A stretch of 64,000 nucleotides of DNA, from contig NZ_PHRF01000172.1 in assembly GCF_004151105.1 (NCBI RefSeq), positions 62,001 through 126,000 of the forward strand, given 5' to 3'. Source of the DNA: Streptomyces sp. L-9-10 (GTDB taxonomy: Bacteria > Actinomycetota > Actinomycetes > Streptomycetales > Streptomycetaceae). This document shows, piece by piece, positions 28,353-37,337 of the stretch (positions are counted from its first letter, which is position 1; every line of letters begins with the position of its first letter). A program made the position numbers and the translations under genes. The notes under the pieces are model-generated. The model was not told the origin of the DNA. It did no database searches and saw only the letters and a list, made by a program, of their open reading frames with translations.

Positions 28353-29285
28353 TCAGACGGTGAGGACGAGCTTGCCCTGGAGGTGACCGCCGTCGAGCAG
28401 CCGATGCGCGTCGGCGACGCGCTCGAACGGGAACGTCTCCTGCACGTGGATCCGGAGCCTGTCCTGTTCGACGAGTTCGACGAGACCTCGCAGGGCGACC
28501 GGATCGGGGTCGACCGCGATGCCGCTGAAGCGCATGCCGGCCGCCTCGTACTTGGCGGCGATCTCCGAGTCCCCCTCGGCGACCGCCGTCACCAGGTGAC
28601 CGCCTGGGCGGAGTACTTCGAGCGACCGCTCGACGGTGTCGCCGCCGATCGTGTCGAGCACGACGTCGATGTCGCGGACCGCCTCGGTGAAGTCGACCGC
28701 CGTGTAGTCGATCACCTCGTCCGCGCCGAGCTCCTCGACGAGCTTCCGCTTGCTCCCGCTGGCGGTCGTGATCACGTGCGCACCGAGTGCTTTCGCGATC
28801 TGGATCGCGACGTGGCCGACCCCGCCACCACCGCCGTGGACCAGGACGCGGTCGCCCTCGCTCACGCCGCCGAGGTCGACGAGGCCCTGCCACGCCGTCA
28901 GCCCGACGACCGGCAGGGCCGCCGCCTCGACGTGCGAGAGCGACGCCGGCTTGCGTGCCAGGTGCAACGCCGGCGCAGACACGACCTCGGCGTACGCGCT
29001 CGCCGCCCGCGGGAACAGTGGCATCCCGAACACCTCGTCGCCGGGCCTGAACCGATACGTCAGCGCCCCCTCCTCGACCACGCCGCTGATGTCCCAGCCG
29101 AGGACGAACGGCGGCCGGCCCATCAGCGGGGGGAACTCGCCGGAGCGCAGGAGCGCCTCCAGCGGGTTCAGCCCGATCGCCTTGACGCGGACGAGAACCT
29201 CGGTGGGAAGGGGCTGGGGCTCGGGCGCGTCCACGATGGTGAGCACCTCGGGACCGCCGAACGTCTGCTGGGTGATGACTCGCAT
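28353..29285 (-). CDS. NADP-dependent quinone-oxidoreductase-like MDR protein
   Basis: 310 residues from ATG 29285. An N-terminal GroES-like domain (MRVITQQTFGGPEVL...VRVKAIGLNPLE) is followed by a Rossmann domain with the nucleotide motif VLVHGGGGGVGHVAIQIAKALG. No zinc ligands are evident, so it belongs to the zinc-independent medium-chain dehydrogenase/reductase group (QOR-type), which reduces quinones or enones with NADPH. It is divergent from an HxlR regulator 88 bp away, a common pairing for redox- or electrophile-responsive control. Confidence 0.85.
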   Translation of the reverse strand: MRVITQQTFGGPEVLTIVDAPEPQPLPTEVLVRVKAIGLNPLEALLRSGEFPPLMGRPPFVLGWDISGVVEEGALTYRFRPGDEVFGMPLFPRAASAYAEVVSAPALHLARKPASLSHVEAAALPVVGLTAWQGLVDLGGVSEGDRVLVHGGGGGVGHVAIQIAKALGAHVITTASGSKRKLVEELGADEVIDYTAVDFTEAVRDIDVVLDTIGGDTVERSLEVLRPGGHLVTAVAEGDSEIAAKYEAAGMRFSGIAVDPDPVALRGLVELVEQDRLRIHVQETFPFERVADAHRLLDGGHLQGKLVLTV

Positions 29286-29343
29286 GATTCTCCTGGCTCT
29301 GGAGGGGGAGAGAACCCAGGCTATGAATCTGATAGGAACCAGC

Positions 29344-29373
29344 AGGTGCCTTCGGCGCAGGTACCTTTGGCGC
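29344..29373. promoter_or_regulatory. tandem 15-bp repeat abutting the hxlR start
   Basis: AGGTGCCTTCGGCGC (29344-29358) is immediately followed by AGGTACCTTTGGCGC (29359-29373), 13 of 15 identical, and then the ATG. HxlR-type regulators bind tandem or inverted repeats in such divergent spaces, so this may be an autoregulatory operator. Its position leaves no room for a normal ribosome binding site, hinting at a leaderless mRNA. Confidence 0.5.
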
Positions 29374-29754
29374 ATGAGCGGTTTCAGTCCAGGCGATCCC
29401 TTTCTCGCCGACTGTCCAGCGCGGCTGGCGGTCGAGGTGATCGCCGACAAGTGGACGGTGGTCGTGCTCTACGGCCTCAGCAAGGGCCCGGTGCGCCATG
29501 GCGAGCTGATCGAGCTGATCGGCGGCATCTCCCGCAAGATACTCACCCAGACGCTCCGACGGCTCGAGGCGCACGGACTCATCCGCCGCCACGCCTACGC
29601 CGAGGCGCCGCCCCGCGTCGAGTACGAGCTCACCTCGCTCGGGGCCACGCTGATCGAGCCGATCCACATGCTGACCGAGTGGGCCAGGGCGAACGGCGAC
29701 GCAGTGCTCGATGCGCTCGACGCCGACCCTGTGTCGGTCGCCCATAGCGACTGA
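29374..29754 (+). CDS. HxlR-family transcriptional regulator
   Basis: 126 residues. The typical HxlR winged-helix pattern is present: Cys near the N-terminus (FLADCPARLAVEVIADKWTV), then LSKGPVRHGELIELIGGISRKILTQTLRRLE and a wing RVEYELTSLGATL. The single N-terminal Cys is the redox or electrophile sensor position in relatives. It probably controls the divergent oxidoreductase. Confidence 0.88.
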   Translation: MSGFSPGDPFLADCPARLAVEVIADKWTVVVLYGLSKGPVRHGELIELIGGISRKILTQTLRRLEAHGLIRRHAYAEAPPRVEYELTSLGATLIEPIHMLTEWARANGDAVLDALDADPVSVAHSD

Positions 29755-29845
29755 GACCCCCGCCAGGGACAGCCGCTTCAGATTCACCCCAGCGGGTACG
29801 GCCATCCAGCACCCCAGCGCACTCAGCCGCGCGACCAGGTTCGCT

Positions 29846-29907
29846 GAGACAGAAGGACGAACGACGCGGTTCGTTGAGAGAATGACGCTATTGAGTGAGA
29901 CGGGACA
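29846..29907. repeat. second Tn7-like end array
   Basis: Three same-orientation copies, GGTTCGCTGAGACAGAAGG, CGGTTCGTTGAGAGAATGAC and TATTGAGTGAGACGGGACA, follow the hxlR stop and end in a terminal ACA. They match the copies at 28240-28312 in sequence and orientation. Confidence 0.6.
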
Positions 29908-29962
29908 CCGAGGGGTGGTTCTGTTCGCGAGTTCCGGTTCTGGCACGGCTTCCGTGAAGCGG

Positions 29963-30385
29963 TCACGATCGGTGATCAGCGGGTGCTTCGAGTGCTTGGA
30001 GGATCTGCCGCACTTCCTGGCGCCACTGATGGGCCTCGGCGCTATCCACCCAGCCGGTTGCCATTTCTGATCCGCCCTGGAGAACCCGGTCCAGTGCGAG
30101 TCTCGCTGACGCGCGAAGGAAGGCTGGCAGTGTGGGCAGCGATTCCCTGGGGCCGTCGTCCGGGTCAATCACGATGGGGCTGTCCGGGAGGGTGCTGGCG
30201 ACGAGAGCGCCAGCGGCAACGGCTTCGGCCCCGTCTCCGCCATCGACGCGTTCTCCCGAGTCGGTGACACGCTGGAATGCCCGCCCCAGCACATCAATGA
30301 CCTGCGGGTGGGTAAGTTCCGCAAGTCCATCGACGAAGTCTGCGGCGAGGTCGCTGTCGAACGGGCCGGTTCCCCACGTTCCCAT
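29963..30385 (-). CDS. DUF4259-domain protein
   Basis: 140 residues. The N-terminus MGTWGTGPFDSDLAADFVDG is the signature of DUF4259, a small cytosolic family frequently found among immunity-like genes in polymorphic-toxin regions. Its biochemical role is unknown. Neighbours (SMI1/KNR4, WXG100 toxin array) support an immunity-reservoir context, but no cognate toxin lies next to it. Confidence 0.8.
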   Translation of the reverse strand: MGTWGTGPFDSDLAADFVDGLAELTHPQVIDVLGRAFQRVTDSGERVDGGDGAEAVAAGALVASTLPDSPIVIDPDDGPRESLPTLPAFLRASARLALDRVLQGGSEMATGWVDSAEAHQWRQEVRQILQALEAPADHRS

Positions 30386-30387
30386 GC

Positions 30388-30621
30388 ATGGCTCCTGATA
30401 CGGCTGTCTCGGACGAAGACATGGATCCAGGTGCCACTGACATCGGTCACGGAGCGAGGTGCGGCCGGGCCGCCATCCCCGCCACGCAGAACTCCGGGGC
30501 GTTCAAGAATTACCCCGCCCCAGCGTGGCGCCTGCTGGACAATGACGGCTTCTTTCTGTCCAACCCCGGTTTCGAGCACTGCACCAGCGCGGTTACCACC
30601 TACGCCTGGCGCAAGGTCTGA
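30388..30621 (+). other. possible C-terminal fragment of an unknown gene
   Basis: The last ~50 codons (AFKNYPAPAWRLLDNDGFFL, FEHCTSAVTTYAWRKV) look protein-like and the frame ends just before a strong hairpin. However, the nominal ATG is 2 nt from the divergent DUF4259 start with no ribosome site. It is most likely a truncated remnant. Confidence 0.25.
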
Positions 30622-30644
30622 CCGGGAACACTGAACCACAACCA

Positions 30645-30675
30645 GCGGGGGCCGGTCGTTGCGACCGGCCCCCGC
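30645..30675. terminator. strong bidirectional terminator
   Basis: GCGGGGGCCGGTCG and CGACCGGCCCCCGC form a perfect 14-bp stem with a 3-nt loop, 9 nt from the stop of the minus-strand SMI1/KNR4 gene. Confidence 0.8.
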
Positions 30676-30684
30676 CGCGTAGTC

Positions 30685-31261
30685 TCAGGCAAGCGGAACC
30701 CACTCCTCCTTGACTGCAGGGTCGGAGGGCTCGCCCCACAGCAGAGCGCCACGGGCCACCCCCGGCATGGGGCCAACCGCAAGGCCCGGGGCCTCAAGCG
30801 CGTCAGCCATCTCCTCAAGGTAGTCGGTCAGCGAATCAAACCGGGGGGTCACCACCGCGGTCTCCTCCCACCCCCACACCGTGCCGCTCTCCCCGTCCAC
30901 GCACAGTCCGTAGGAGGTGTCCGTCACGGTGTAAGAACAGAACGGAATCCATGGCGTCTTCCACGTCATGTAACCCTGGGCCTCGTTCTGCCGCTGGAAG
31001 AGCATGCGCTCCCGGTACACGGCCGCCACCGAATCGAGCCCCACCAGCGCCCAGTTGCCCAGCATGAACACCGCACTGGCCATGCTGTCCGTGCCGGCGC
31101 GCATCCGCCAGAGCGCCTTCACCCCATCGGACACATGAACACCCATGGTGTCCTCCAGCGCGGCAATCTCATTCTCGGATGCTCCCGCCTTCAGCGAAGC
31201 TGAAGGAAGCCGGGGCGTGCTCCGCAAGCCATGATTCGATCCTCCCCCACGCCTGAACCAC
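30685..31261 (-). pseudogene. SMI1/KNR4-family protein with a frameshift
   Basis: The N-terminal helix (VVQAWGRIESWLAEHAPASF) starts at GTG 31261. The frame then breaks near 31195; the remainder runs in the next frame from SLKAGASENEIAALEDTMGV through a Trp-rich SMI1/KNR4 fold (WRMRAGTD, FMLGNWALVGLDSV, WIPFCSY) to the stop at 30685. SMI1/KNR4 proteins are common immunity proteins against secreted nucleases and deaminases. A single-base indel in CCTTCAGCTTC explains the break, so it is a young pseudogene or a sequence error. A TTG at 31227 could start the second frame. Confidence 0.7.
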
Positions 31262-31890
31262 CTGCCGTGCCTCTATCTGTCCCTGGTCCGCTCGCCGGCC
31301 ACTCACAGCCCGCCCCTTCCACGCCCTAACGATTGGCGCCCATCCTCGCACTTCGTGCTACGCGGCTTCAGACGTCCGTAGTTGTACGCCCCAGCGCGCA
31401 ACGTTAACCCCCAGCTCTCCCCAAGGTTCCGGAGCCCTATCACCGGACCCCAGGGAGAAGCCCGTCGTGGCAGGCGAGACCGCCAACAACAATGAGATCG
31501 TCGTCCCCTCGCTCACTTGATGCACGCCGGCATCACGATCGCGCGGGCCGACCCCCTCGACGGCACCCAGGACACCCCGGTGGTCCCGGCGCAGCGCAAG
31601 GCCCACCTGTTCCTCCCGGGACGGCGGCACCTCCGGCCCCGCCGTCGACGAGCGCGCCGCCGCGTCGATCTCCTCGTCGAACTGGCGGTCGTCTCGCAGG
31701 CGATCGTCCGGTACGTGGTCTCGGCCGGGATCCTGACCATCACCGTCGTCCGGCTCGTCTCCCAACCGTAGGAGCGACCTCGTCTGGCGAGCTGGCACGA
31801 GCCGCTCCGGTCTCCGTGGGTCTTGCCCGATCTCTGCACCGTGCTTCACTATCTGTAATCAGGCGGATACGGGCACTCGGGGGGTGGGCG
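31262..31890. other. 629-bp stretch without a supported gene
   Basis: Frames exist on both strands but none has convincing composition, a start signal or a recognisable motif. A short plus-strand frame (31517-31771) ends with a hydrophobic-looking segment (VVSQAIVRYVVSAGILTITV) and may be a remnant. Confidence 0.4.
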
Positions 31891-32277
31891 ATGTCGTCGG
31901 GAACGGGCGGGGCCTACTGGGCGGACAAGGCTTTGCCCAGTGTTTTCAAGCACGAGCTGCTCAAACGCTATCTGCCGCAGTTCGGCGGGATGACGGGAAC
32001 GCAGTCGCATGACAAGCGCGTGGTGTACCTGGACGGGTACGCGGGCGAGGGCCGCTACGAGAACGGCGAGCCGCGTCCGCGGAGATCGCGTTGCGGGTCG
32101 CCTCCCATCATCGCGCCCGGCACGGGCTCACCCTGGAGTGCTTCTTCGCCGAGTCGCAGCCGAAGTCGTTCGACCGGTTACACGATGTCGTCATCGGAAA
32201 GGTGTCGGCCTGGACACAGGCAGGAAAGCAGCAGGTCAGAGATGCTTGTGGGCCCCGGATGAGAGCCGCCGGGCGCC
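31891..32277 (+). pseudogene. three-Cys-motif partner (TcmP) homologue, frameshifted and truncated
   Basis: ATG 31891 begins MSSGTGGAYWADKALPSVF, then LLKRYLPQF and VVYLDGYAGEGRYENGEP, the N-terminal pattern of TcmP proteins, which have a methyltransferase-like fold and occur in mobile islands. One base is lost near 32077 and the frame shifts to EIALRVASHHRARHGLTLEC-FFAESQP. Family similarity ends near 32277, immediately left of a GAGCGTCA repeat pair. At least half of the usual length is missing. Confidence 0.6.
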
Positions 32278-32279
32278 TA

Positions 32280-32298
32280 GAGCGTCAAATGAGCGTCA
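32280..32298. repeat. 19-bp direct repeat, left copy
   Basis: GAGCGTCAAATGAGCGTCA occurs here and again, identical and in the same orientation, at 43787-43805. Each copy is itself two GAGCGTCA units 11 bp apart. This copy marks the point where the TcmP homology is lost. It is a candidate attachment-site scar. Confidence 0.55.
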
Positions 32299-32473
32299 CA
32301 GCGGTGGTGGGTCAGCCTCGGGAGATCCGCTGGGCACGACTACCCCTCCAGACAGCAGAAACAAAGAACGCACCGACGGCTACTGAGGCTTTAAAGGTGC
32401 GGTCGGCGGGTTGCGGCCAGTCTTGTGGCGGTGAGACAGCCGTCAATGAGACGGGGCCGGAGTTGGATCCTGC

Positions 32474-32860
32474 CTAACTCACTGCGGAACTTGCGGTCGA
32501 GGTTGTCGGGACCCGGGCCAGGATCCAGCGTTCGTCTTCGAAGCCGGCGTCGCCGGGCCGTTGGCAGGACCCGCCCGCGACCACGATCCCGGCTTCGGTC
32601 CTGTCACGGGCGCGCGGTACCGCGGCCACCACGCGCCCGGCGGGGTCGGTGAGCGCGTCCACGGAATACTCGGTGCCCAGCAGCAACTCCAGCACCAGGT
32701 ACGAGCCGTCCCACGGGAGCCGGGCGAGGTTGGCTCGGTTCTCGACGACAGTGACACCGCAGGACTCGATGCCGGTGCGGGCCTTGGCAACGACCGGGAA
32801 GCCGCCAGAGAAGGCGTCACCGACGCCGGTTCTGTCCGACCGGCTGACGATTCGGTGACC
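32474..32860 (-). pseudogene. ATP-grasp protein fragment
   Basis: The frame encodes part of an ATP-grasp core: FPVVAKARTGIESCGVTVVE (the strand carrying the ATP-contacting Lys) and LELLLGTEYSVDALTDPAGR with RVVAAVPRARDRTEAGIVVAG. It is then truncated in the third subdomain at the stop at 32474. The N-terminal domain is absent and the start is not defined. It is a remnant of a ligase such as a carbamoyl-phosphate-synthase-like or peptide ligase gene. Confidence 0.55.
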
Positions 32861-33685
32861 AGCACACGTACTGCCCCCTCGCATGCCTCGACGAGGCGCC
32901 ACTTGTTCAGGCAGGATTCCCAGCGCGGGCATGCGCGCTGCTTCGCTGGGCCTGCGCGGGACATCTCGCCCCGTCCTGGCGCGCGACGGTCACGCCACCC
33001 AGCTACCGACCCGCGGCGGCGGGCCCGGCCTCTCCGGGTGTCCTGCCCCGGTGCGACCTGCACCGCCATCGCGACGTCGCATGGAGATCCGTGTCCTCGT
33101 CCTGATGTACTCGGACCACCTGACCGAACGCTGTCCGGCCGACTCGGACCATGACACGCGCCGCCTTCTCGTCGCTGAGCAACACTGTTTCCGGGAAGCC
33201 GCTCCAGGCTCCGGCCACGCAGGGCTCCAAGACTACGTCCACCAGCTCGGGGCGCGCCTGGACGACCCGCACCGCACGGACGACGCGAAGCTCCTCGCCC
33301 TGCACCGGATCGGCACGTCGGTCCGGGTCAACGCGCGGGAAACAGGGTCTCGCCAAGGACCTCAGCGGCGACCTCGAAGTCACGGCCGAGGACGCGGCCG
33401 TGCGCGAGCCGACGGGTGAGGCGCGCGCCACGTGGGGTGGAGCTGAACCGCTGGACTAGCATATCTGCGAGGGGTTGCGCTTGGCCGTCGCGGGAACGGA
33501 CGGTGCGGTAATGCGCTCACGATGGCGGCATTCAGCGCCCGCCACCAGATGCGACGCGTGTACGCCGCCCCGGCGTACACGCCCACGAGTGGCCGATATA
33601 CGGCACCGGCGGTCACACCCGGTCGATCACATCCGGAGCACCGTGGAGGACCTACGACCGGGCCGAGGGGACACCCCCCTGTGCT
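32861..33685. other. 825-bp stretch without a supported gene
   Basis: Only low-quality frames are present. A perfect hairpin, GCGTGTACGCC-GCCCC-GGCGTACACGC, sits at 33556-33582 and could be an operator or terminator. No product was recognised. Confidence 0.4.
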
Positions 33686-34072
33686 TCAGAAGTCTTGCAG
33701 GCGACTGCGCGGCTGCTGGTTCGACGGCGTGGACAGGGCGTCTGCGGCTGCTTCTATGTCGATGTCGACCTGAACTCTGCGGAACTGTTCAAGAGTTTCG
33801 AGCTCTTGGTCCGTGAAGCCTCCTTCGCTCAGACGAATGGCCTCCGCCAGGAATTGAATGGTCTGCCCGATGCGAACGGCATCCTCCGCGGCGCCGCGGT
33901 GGAGCGATCGATATGACGTGGCAGTGGGGCCCTGCCAGCCGGTCTCGATGCCGTCGACGATCTCGTCCATGCGCTTGAACTGCTTGCCGAGATACTCGTG
34001 CATGTCATCCAGATCGTCCGCCAGTTTTTTCAACTGCGACGATGTATAAGCGAGTTTGGGCTCATCACCCAT
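33686..34072 (-). CDS. WXG100-superfamily-like protein
   Basis: 128 residues, two long helices with the turn GWQGPTATSYRSL (W-x-G) at ~46-58, the hallmark of ESAT-6/WXG100-like proteins exported by type VII systems. The C-terminus is longer than a canonical WXG100 protein and acidic. It is divergent from a second WXG100 gene 234 bp away and probably pairs with it or with the toxin for secretion. No type VII core genes are in the window. Confidence 0.7.
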   Translation of the reverse strand: MGDEPKLAYTSSQLKKLADDLDDMHEYLGKQFKRMDEIVDGIETGWQGPTATSYRSLHRGAAEDAVRIGQTIQFLAEAIRLSEGGFTDQELETLEQFRRVQVDIDIEAAADALSTPSNQQPRSRLQDF

Positions 34073-34305
34073 GTCGGTCCCCCGCGATCGAACCTGCGTT
34101 GCAGGCCGACCAACCCTAGCAACGCGGACACAACTTCACAGGAATGGGGTGTCACGCACACGCACACCTCTATCACTCCTGCCGCTGAGGGGCCAGGCTT
34201 CGAATTGGGCAGACATGTGGCCGACATACGACCCGGCGCGGGCACCGGACTCCGCTCAGGTGATGGGTAGCATCATTGGTGACTGCTTCCAGGGGGATCA
34301 TCACC

Positions 34306-34611
34306 GTGCCGAACGAAGACCGCATCACCGTTAATTTCGCTACTTTGCAGCAGCTTTCGGGTGACCTGGAAGGCATCCTCCGCGTCCTCAACGAGAAGCT
34401 GGACACGTTGTACGAGCGGACCGCCAAAGCCGTGCTGAGCTGGGACGGTGAGGCACGCGAAGCCTTCATCGACGAGCTGGACAAGTGGAGCCACTCCGCC
34501 GACGACCTCAAGGCAGCCCAGGCTTGGCTCCACGAGGTCGTGGTGAAGGGGCACCTGAACTACGCTGCGGCCAACAGGTCCGTACTCGAAGGCTGGGGAG
34601 GCGGTGCCTGA
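34306..34611 (+). CDS. WXG100 protein upstream of the toxin
   Basis: 101 residues from GTG 34306, with AGGGGG about 10 nt upstream. The turn LSWDGEAREAFIDELDKW carries the W-x-G motif between two helices. Its stop overlaps the toxin start (TGATG), so translation is coupled. It is likely the targeting partner that escorts the toxin through a type VII secretion machine. Confidence 0.75.
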   Translation: MPNEDRITVNFATLQQLSGDLEGILRVLNEKLDTLYERTAKAVLSWDGEAREAFIDELDKWSHSADDLKAAQAWLHEVVVKGHLNYAAANRSVLEGWGGGA

Positions 34612-36379
34612 TGGCCAGTCCTTCTTCACCCGCCCAGCCGCCGGGTGGTAGCGGCACCATCGATGTCAAGCCTAGCGACCTCTGGTCGGTCTCCGGTCAG
34701 GTCGCCGCGCAGCAGGACTTCCTGGTACGCGGCGCCAAGACGCTTCTTGAGGAGCTGGGCAAGTACCCCGACGCGGGCGGTGCCGGCACCGAGGCCGAGA
34801 AGCTCGCCCGGGCGTACAAGAAGATCGGCAATCGCTGGCTGGAGGTCTGGGGCCGGTCCGTGCTCAGCGTCGGCGGTGTCGCAGTCGGGTTCACCGAGAC
34901 GGCCAACGCCTACACCAGGGCAGACGTGGCGGCCCACCCCAAGCCGGGGAAGACGGCCGAGCAGCGCCCGCGGCCGGCGGTCATCGACAAGGCCCCGAAC
35001 TTCGATTCGGTCCCCGACATCAAGTGGGGGGACGACGACGGCGGCGACGACATCCTGCGCGGCCTGATGGAGGGCATACCCGAAATCGTCCGGGACGTCC
35101 TCCAGCCACTGTGCAGGAACGTGTTCCGGATCGGAAGGGTGGCGGACGTCCACCCCTTCCCGCAACAGCACTACCTCAACTCGCTCTGCCACAGCTGGAT
35201 GAACGTATCCATCACCGCGTCGTTGGGGGCGGACCAGCTCACCCAGGCGGTGGGTGCCATCACCAACCCCAGCAGGCGGACTGGGAAGCCGCGATGCGGA
35301 CCTTCTGCAGCGCCCTGTGGGGAGGGACGGCCTGGGGACAGCAGCGGCACGGCTACCAGTGGGGGCAGACCGCCAATTCAGGTCCGGGCACACCCCGGGT
35401 ACCCACGGGCAGCGAGCCAATTCTGGCCGTACTGAAGGACACTGCGGACAAAATCGCCACCATCCTCCGTGAGTACGCGGAAGCCGCCGTCGACCTCAAC
35501 CGCGATGTCGCGGACGAACTCCAACGCGCCATGTTGAAGGCCGCCAAGGAGATCATCGAAGACCTCGCCAAACCCAAGAACCCCAAGAACCTCCTCGGCA
35601 CCGTCACCTCCGTGATCGGCAAGGGCGCGGGCCTGATCCTGTCGTTCGACGTCAAGACGGTACTGAACATCGACACGAGCAAGCTGAACGGGATCGTCGA
35701 CAAGTACACCGGCATCCTGGGGGGCCTCACCACGCGCATGGAGGCGCTGAGGGAGCCGCTGGACGAGGCATTCCGGAGCGCACCCAAGTTCGAGGCCGGC
35801 GTCGCCCGTTCGCACGGCTTCGGTACCCGGGCCCTGGAGGAATTCAAGGACTCGAAGGTCTGGCTGAAGGTCGATTCGAACGGCAACTACGACCTGAACC
35901 TCGCCGCCAACGAATACATGGCGAACGGCCATACCTTGGACAAGCACGTCGGCAAGACGGACGAGCAGTTGGCGCAGCGCCTGCGTGACCAGCAGTCAGG
36001 CGGCCCGACAGCGTCCTGGCCACACGGCAAGCCGATGCCCAGCGGCTCCTCCGCCTTCCCGAACTACCAGCGCGCCGAGGAATTGACCGAGCGCAACCTC
36101 AACACGAACAAGGCCGCCATCGAGGCATGGGTCAAGGGGCCTCCGCCGGCCTCCGACGGCGACGTCAAGTCCTTCTACGACACGGTGCCGAGCGGCGAGA
36201 CCAGTGGCCGCAGCGTCAGCAAGCAGCCGGTGGACCCCAACGACCCGCTGTCCGGGTACAAGCAGGGCGGTCTGAATGCCCAGGCGTACGACGTGAGCGG
36301 CGTCGACACGCGTATCCGCTACGACAGCAGCCGCAACCCTCCGTTCACTGTCATGACGTCGATGCCCTCCAAGTCCTAG
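34611..36379 (+). pseudogene. type VII-type polymorphic toxin with RNase-A-like (CdiA-CT) tip; one frameshift
   Basis: The N-terminal ~220 codons (DLWSVSGQVAAQQDFLVRGA...) form a WXG-like helical domain. A single missing C in a CCCC run at 35272-35275 moves the rest into the next frame (QADWEAAMRTFC...). The long helical middle leads to a C-terminal domain with HTLDKHVGKTDEQLAQRL, SSAFPNYQRAEEL and TNKAAIEAWVKG, the pattern of the bacterial CdiA-CT RNase A domain; the HVGKT His is the expected catalytic residue. The product would degrade RNA in target cells. The homopolymer indel may be a sequencing error; otherwise the tip is not made. Confidence 0.75.
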
Positions 36380-36405
36380 CGAAAGCCGAGAAAGGCCAGC
36401 ACCAC

Positions 36406-36966
36406 ATGTCCGTCGACCAGACGTCCTGGGAAGCCGCGGTACGCCACTTGTACGAGGACGCGTACCCGTACGACGCCACGGGCCAGCGTCGCCACGAGAA
36501 CTGGGTCCTCGACGTCCTTGCTCTGATGGCACGGGCCCCGGACCCCCGCGGCTGGACCGGTCTCGATGACGCGGCTCAGAACCCGGAGCGCGAGGCATCC
36601 CTCACGTATCCCTTCGTCGCCCACCCGCCGGAGTACATCGCGAGGCGTCTCCAGGAGATCGATCGGGACAGTGCCGAAAACCTGCTCCTCGCCCTTACGG
36701 ACGACCGCTGCACCCTGTCCAGCCTGAGTCGCTTCACCGAAAGCGAGGAGGAGCTGCGGGCGATGGCGCGCACGATCCTCGCGCGTTACGGGGATACCGC
36801 CAGTTTTCACACCAACGTCAACAAGCCCGGTCACGTGAGCGGCACGCTCGACTTCACCTCGTCGAACTGGGCGTACAGCCCGCTGAGCGTGTACTCGGAG
36901 GACTACGGCCTGATCGTCGTCTCGGACACCGAGGTGGGCATGTTCTGGAACTTCGCCGACTACTGA
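36406..36966 (+). CDS. putative immunity protein for the RNase-A-like toxin
   Basis: 186 residues, acidic, no signal peptide, starting 26 nt after the toxin stop on the same strand. It contains LDVLALMARAPDPRGWTGLD, IARRLQEIDRDSAENLLLAL and a C-terminal beta-rich part (YSEDYGLIVVSDTEVGMFWN). No named family was recognised. Immunity is inferred from position, size and charge. Confidence 0.6.
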   Translation: MSVDQTSWEAAVRHLYEDAYPYDATGQRRHENWVLDVLALMARAPDPRGWTGLDDAAQNPEREASLTYPFVAHPPEYIARRLQEIDRDSAENLLLALTDDRCTLSSLSRFTESEEELRAMARTILARYGDTASFHTNVNKPGHVSGTLDFTSSNWAYSPLSVYSEDYGLIVVSDTEVGMFWNFADY

Positions 36967-37024
36967 ACCGCCTGCCGCCCGTAGGAGCCCGGCTTCTGAA
37001 GAGGTGATCTGAGAGGATGCCCCT

Positions 37025-37324
37025 GTGTTGACCCGTTCCGCCTCCTATTCCGACCGGGAGACCGCCCAGTGGGCCACCCAGCAGGTGGTGACCGCCAACG
37101 AACAGGCCGTCCACCGCTGGCTCGCCCAGAACACCCGGGCTCGCCTCACCCTCGAGGCAGCCTGGCCGTCCCGTGAGGAGCCCGTAGGCCGGGTCCAGCT
37201 GGAGGGCGACCTGCTGGCCGGGCGCGGCCCCGTCGACGTGCGCGCGGCGCGCGTGGTGCTGCGCCGCGAGGCGACGAGTCCCCTCGGTTTCGTCGTACAC
37301 ACGACCGTCCCGTTCTACCTGTAG
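37025..37324 (+). CDS. orphan toxin tip: C-terminal half of an RNase-A-like domain
   Basis: 99 residues. The sequence SYSDRETAQWATQQVVTANE followed by AVHRWLAQ and ARVVLRRE...VVHTTVPFYL matches the second half of the CdiA-CT RNase A domain in the neighbouring toxin, but from a different variant, and lacks the first half with the HVGKT motif. Such leaderless tips next to immunity genes are reservoirs for recombination into the full-length toxin. Whether it is translated on its own is uncertain. Confidence 0.6.
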   Translation: MLTRSASYSDRETAQWATQQVVTANEQAVHRWLAQNTRARLTLEAAWPSREEPVGRVQLEGDLLAGRGPVDVRAARVVLRREATSPLGFVVHTTVPFYL

Positions 37325-37337
37325 GGGTCACACGCAC

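Larger units (their letters stand above)
28187..29907. mobile_element. candidate non-autonomous Tn7-like cassette carrying oxidoreductase and hxlR
   Basis: The left end TGTCCTGTCTCA (28187-28198) and right end TGAGACGGGACA (29896-29907) are inverted repeats of the Tn7-like 5-prime TGTC type. They are flanked by CCGA on both sides (28183-28186, 29908-29911). Further inward repeats (AGGTTCGCTGAGACAGAAGG, CGGTTCGTTGAGAGAATGAC) lie at the right end. Between them are only the oxidoreductase and hxlR genes, with no transposase, so mobility would need TnsA/TnsB in trans. This is an inference from repeat geometry. Confidence 0.45.

Noticed and set aside
31358..31849. 163-codon minus-strand frame
   Set aside because: Asp/Arg/Pro-rich composition typical of antisense GC-rich DNA, no ribosome site and no motif.
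32883..33431. Overlapping frames on both strands
   Set aside because: Neither strand shows a recognisable domain, start signal or consistent codon usage.
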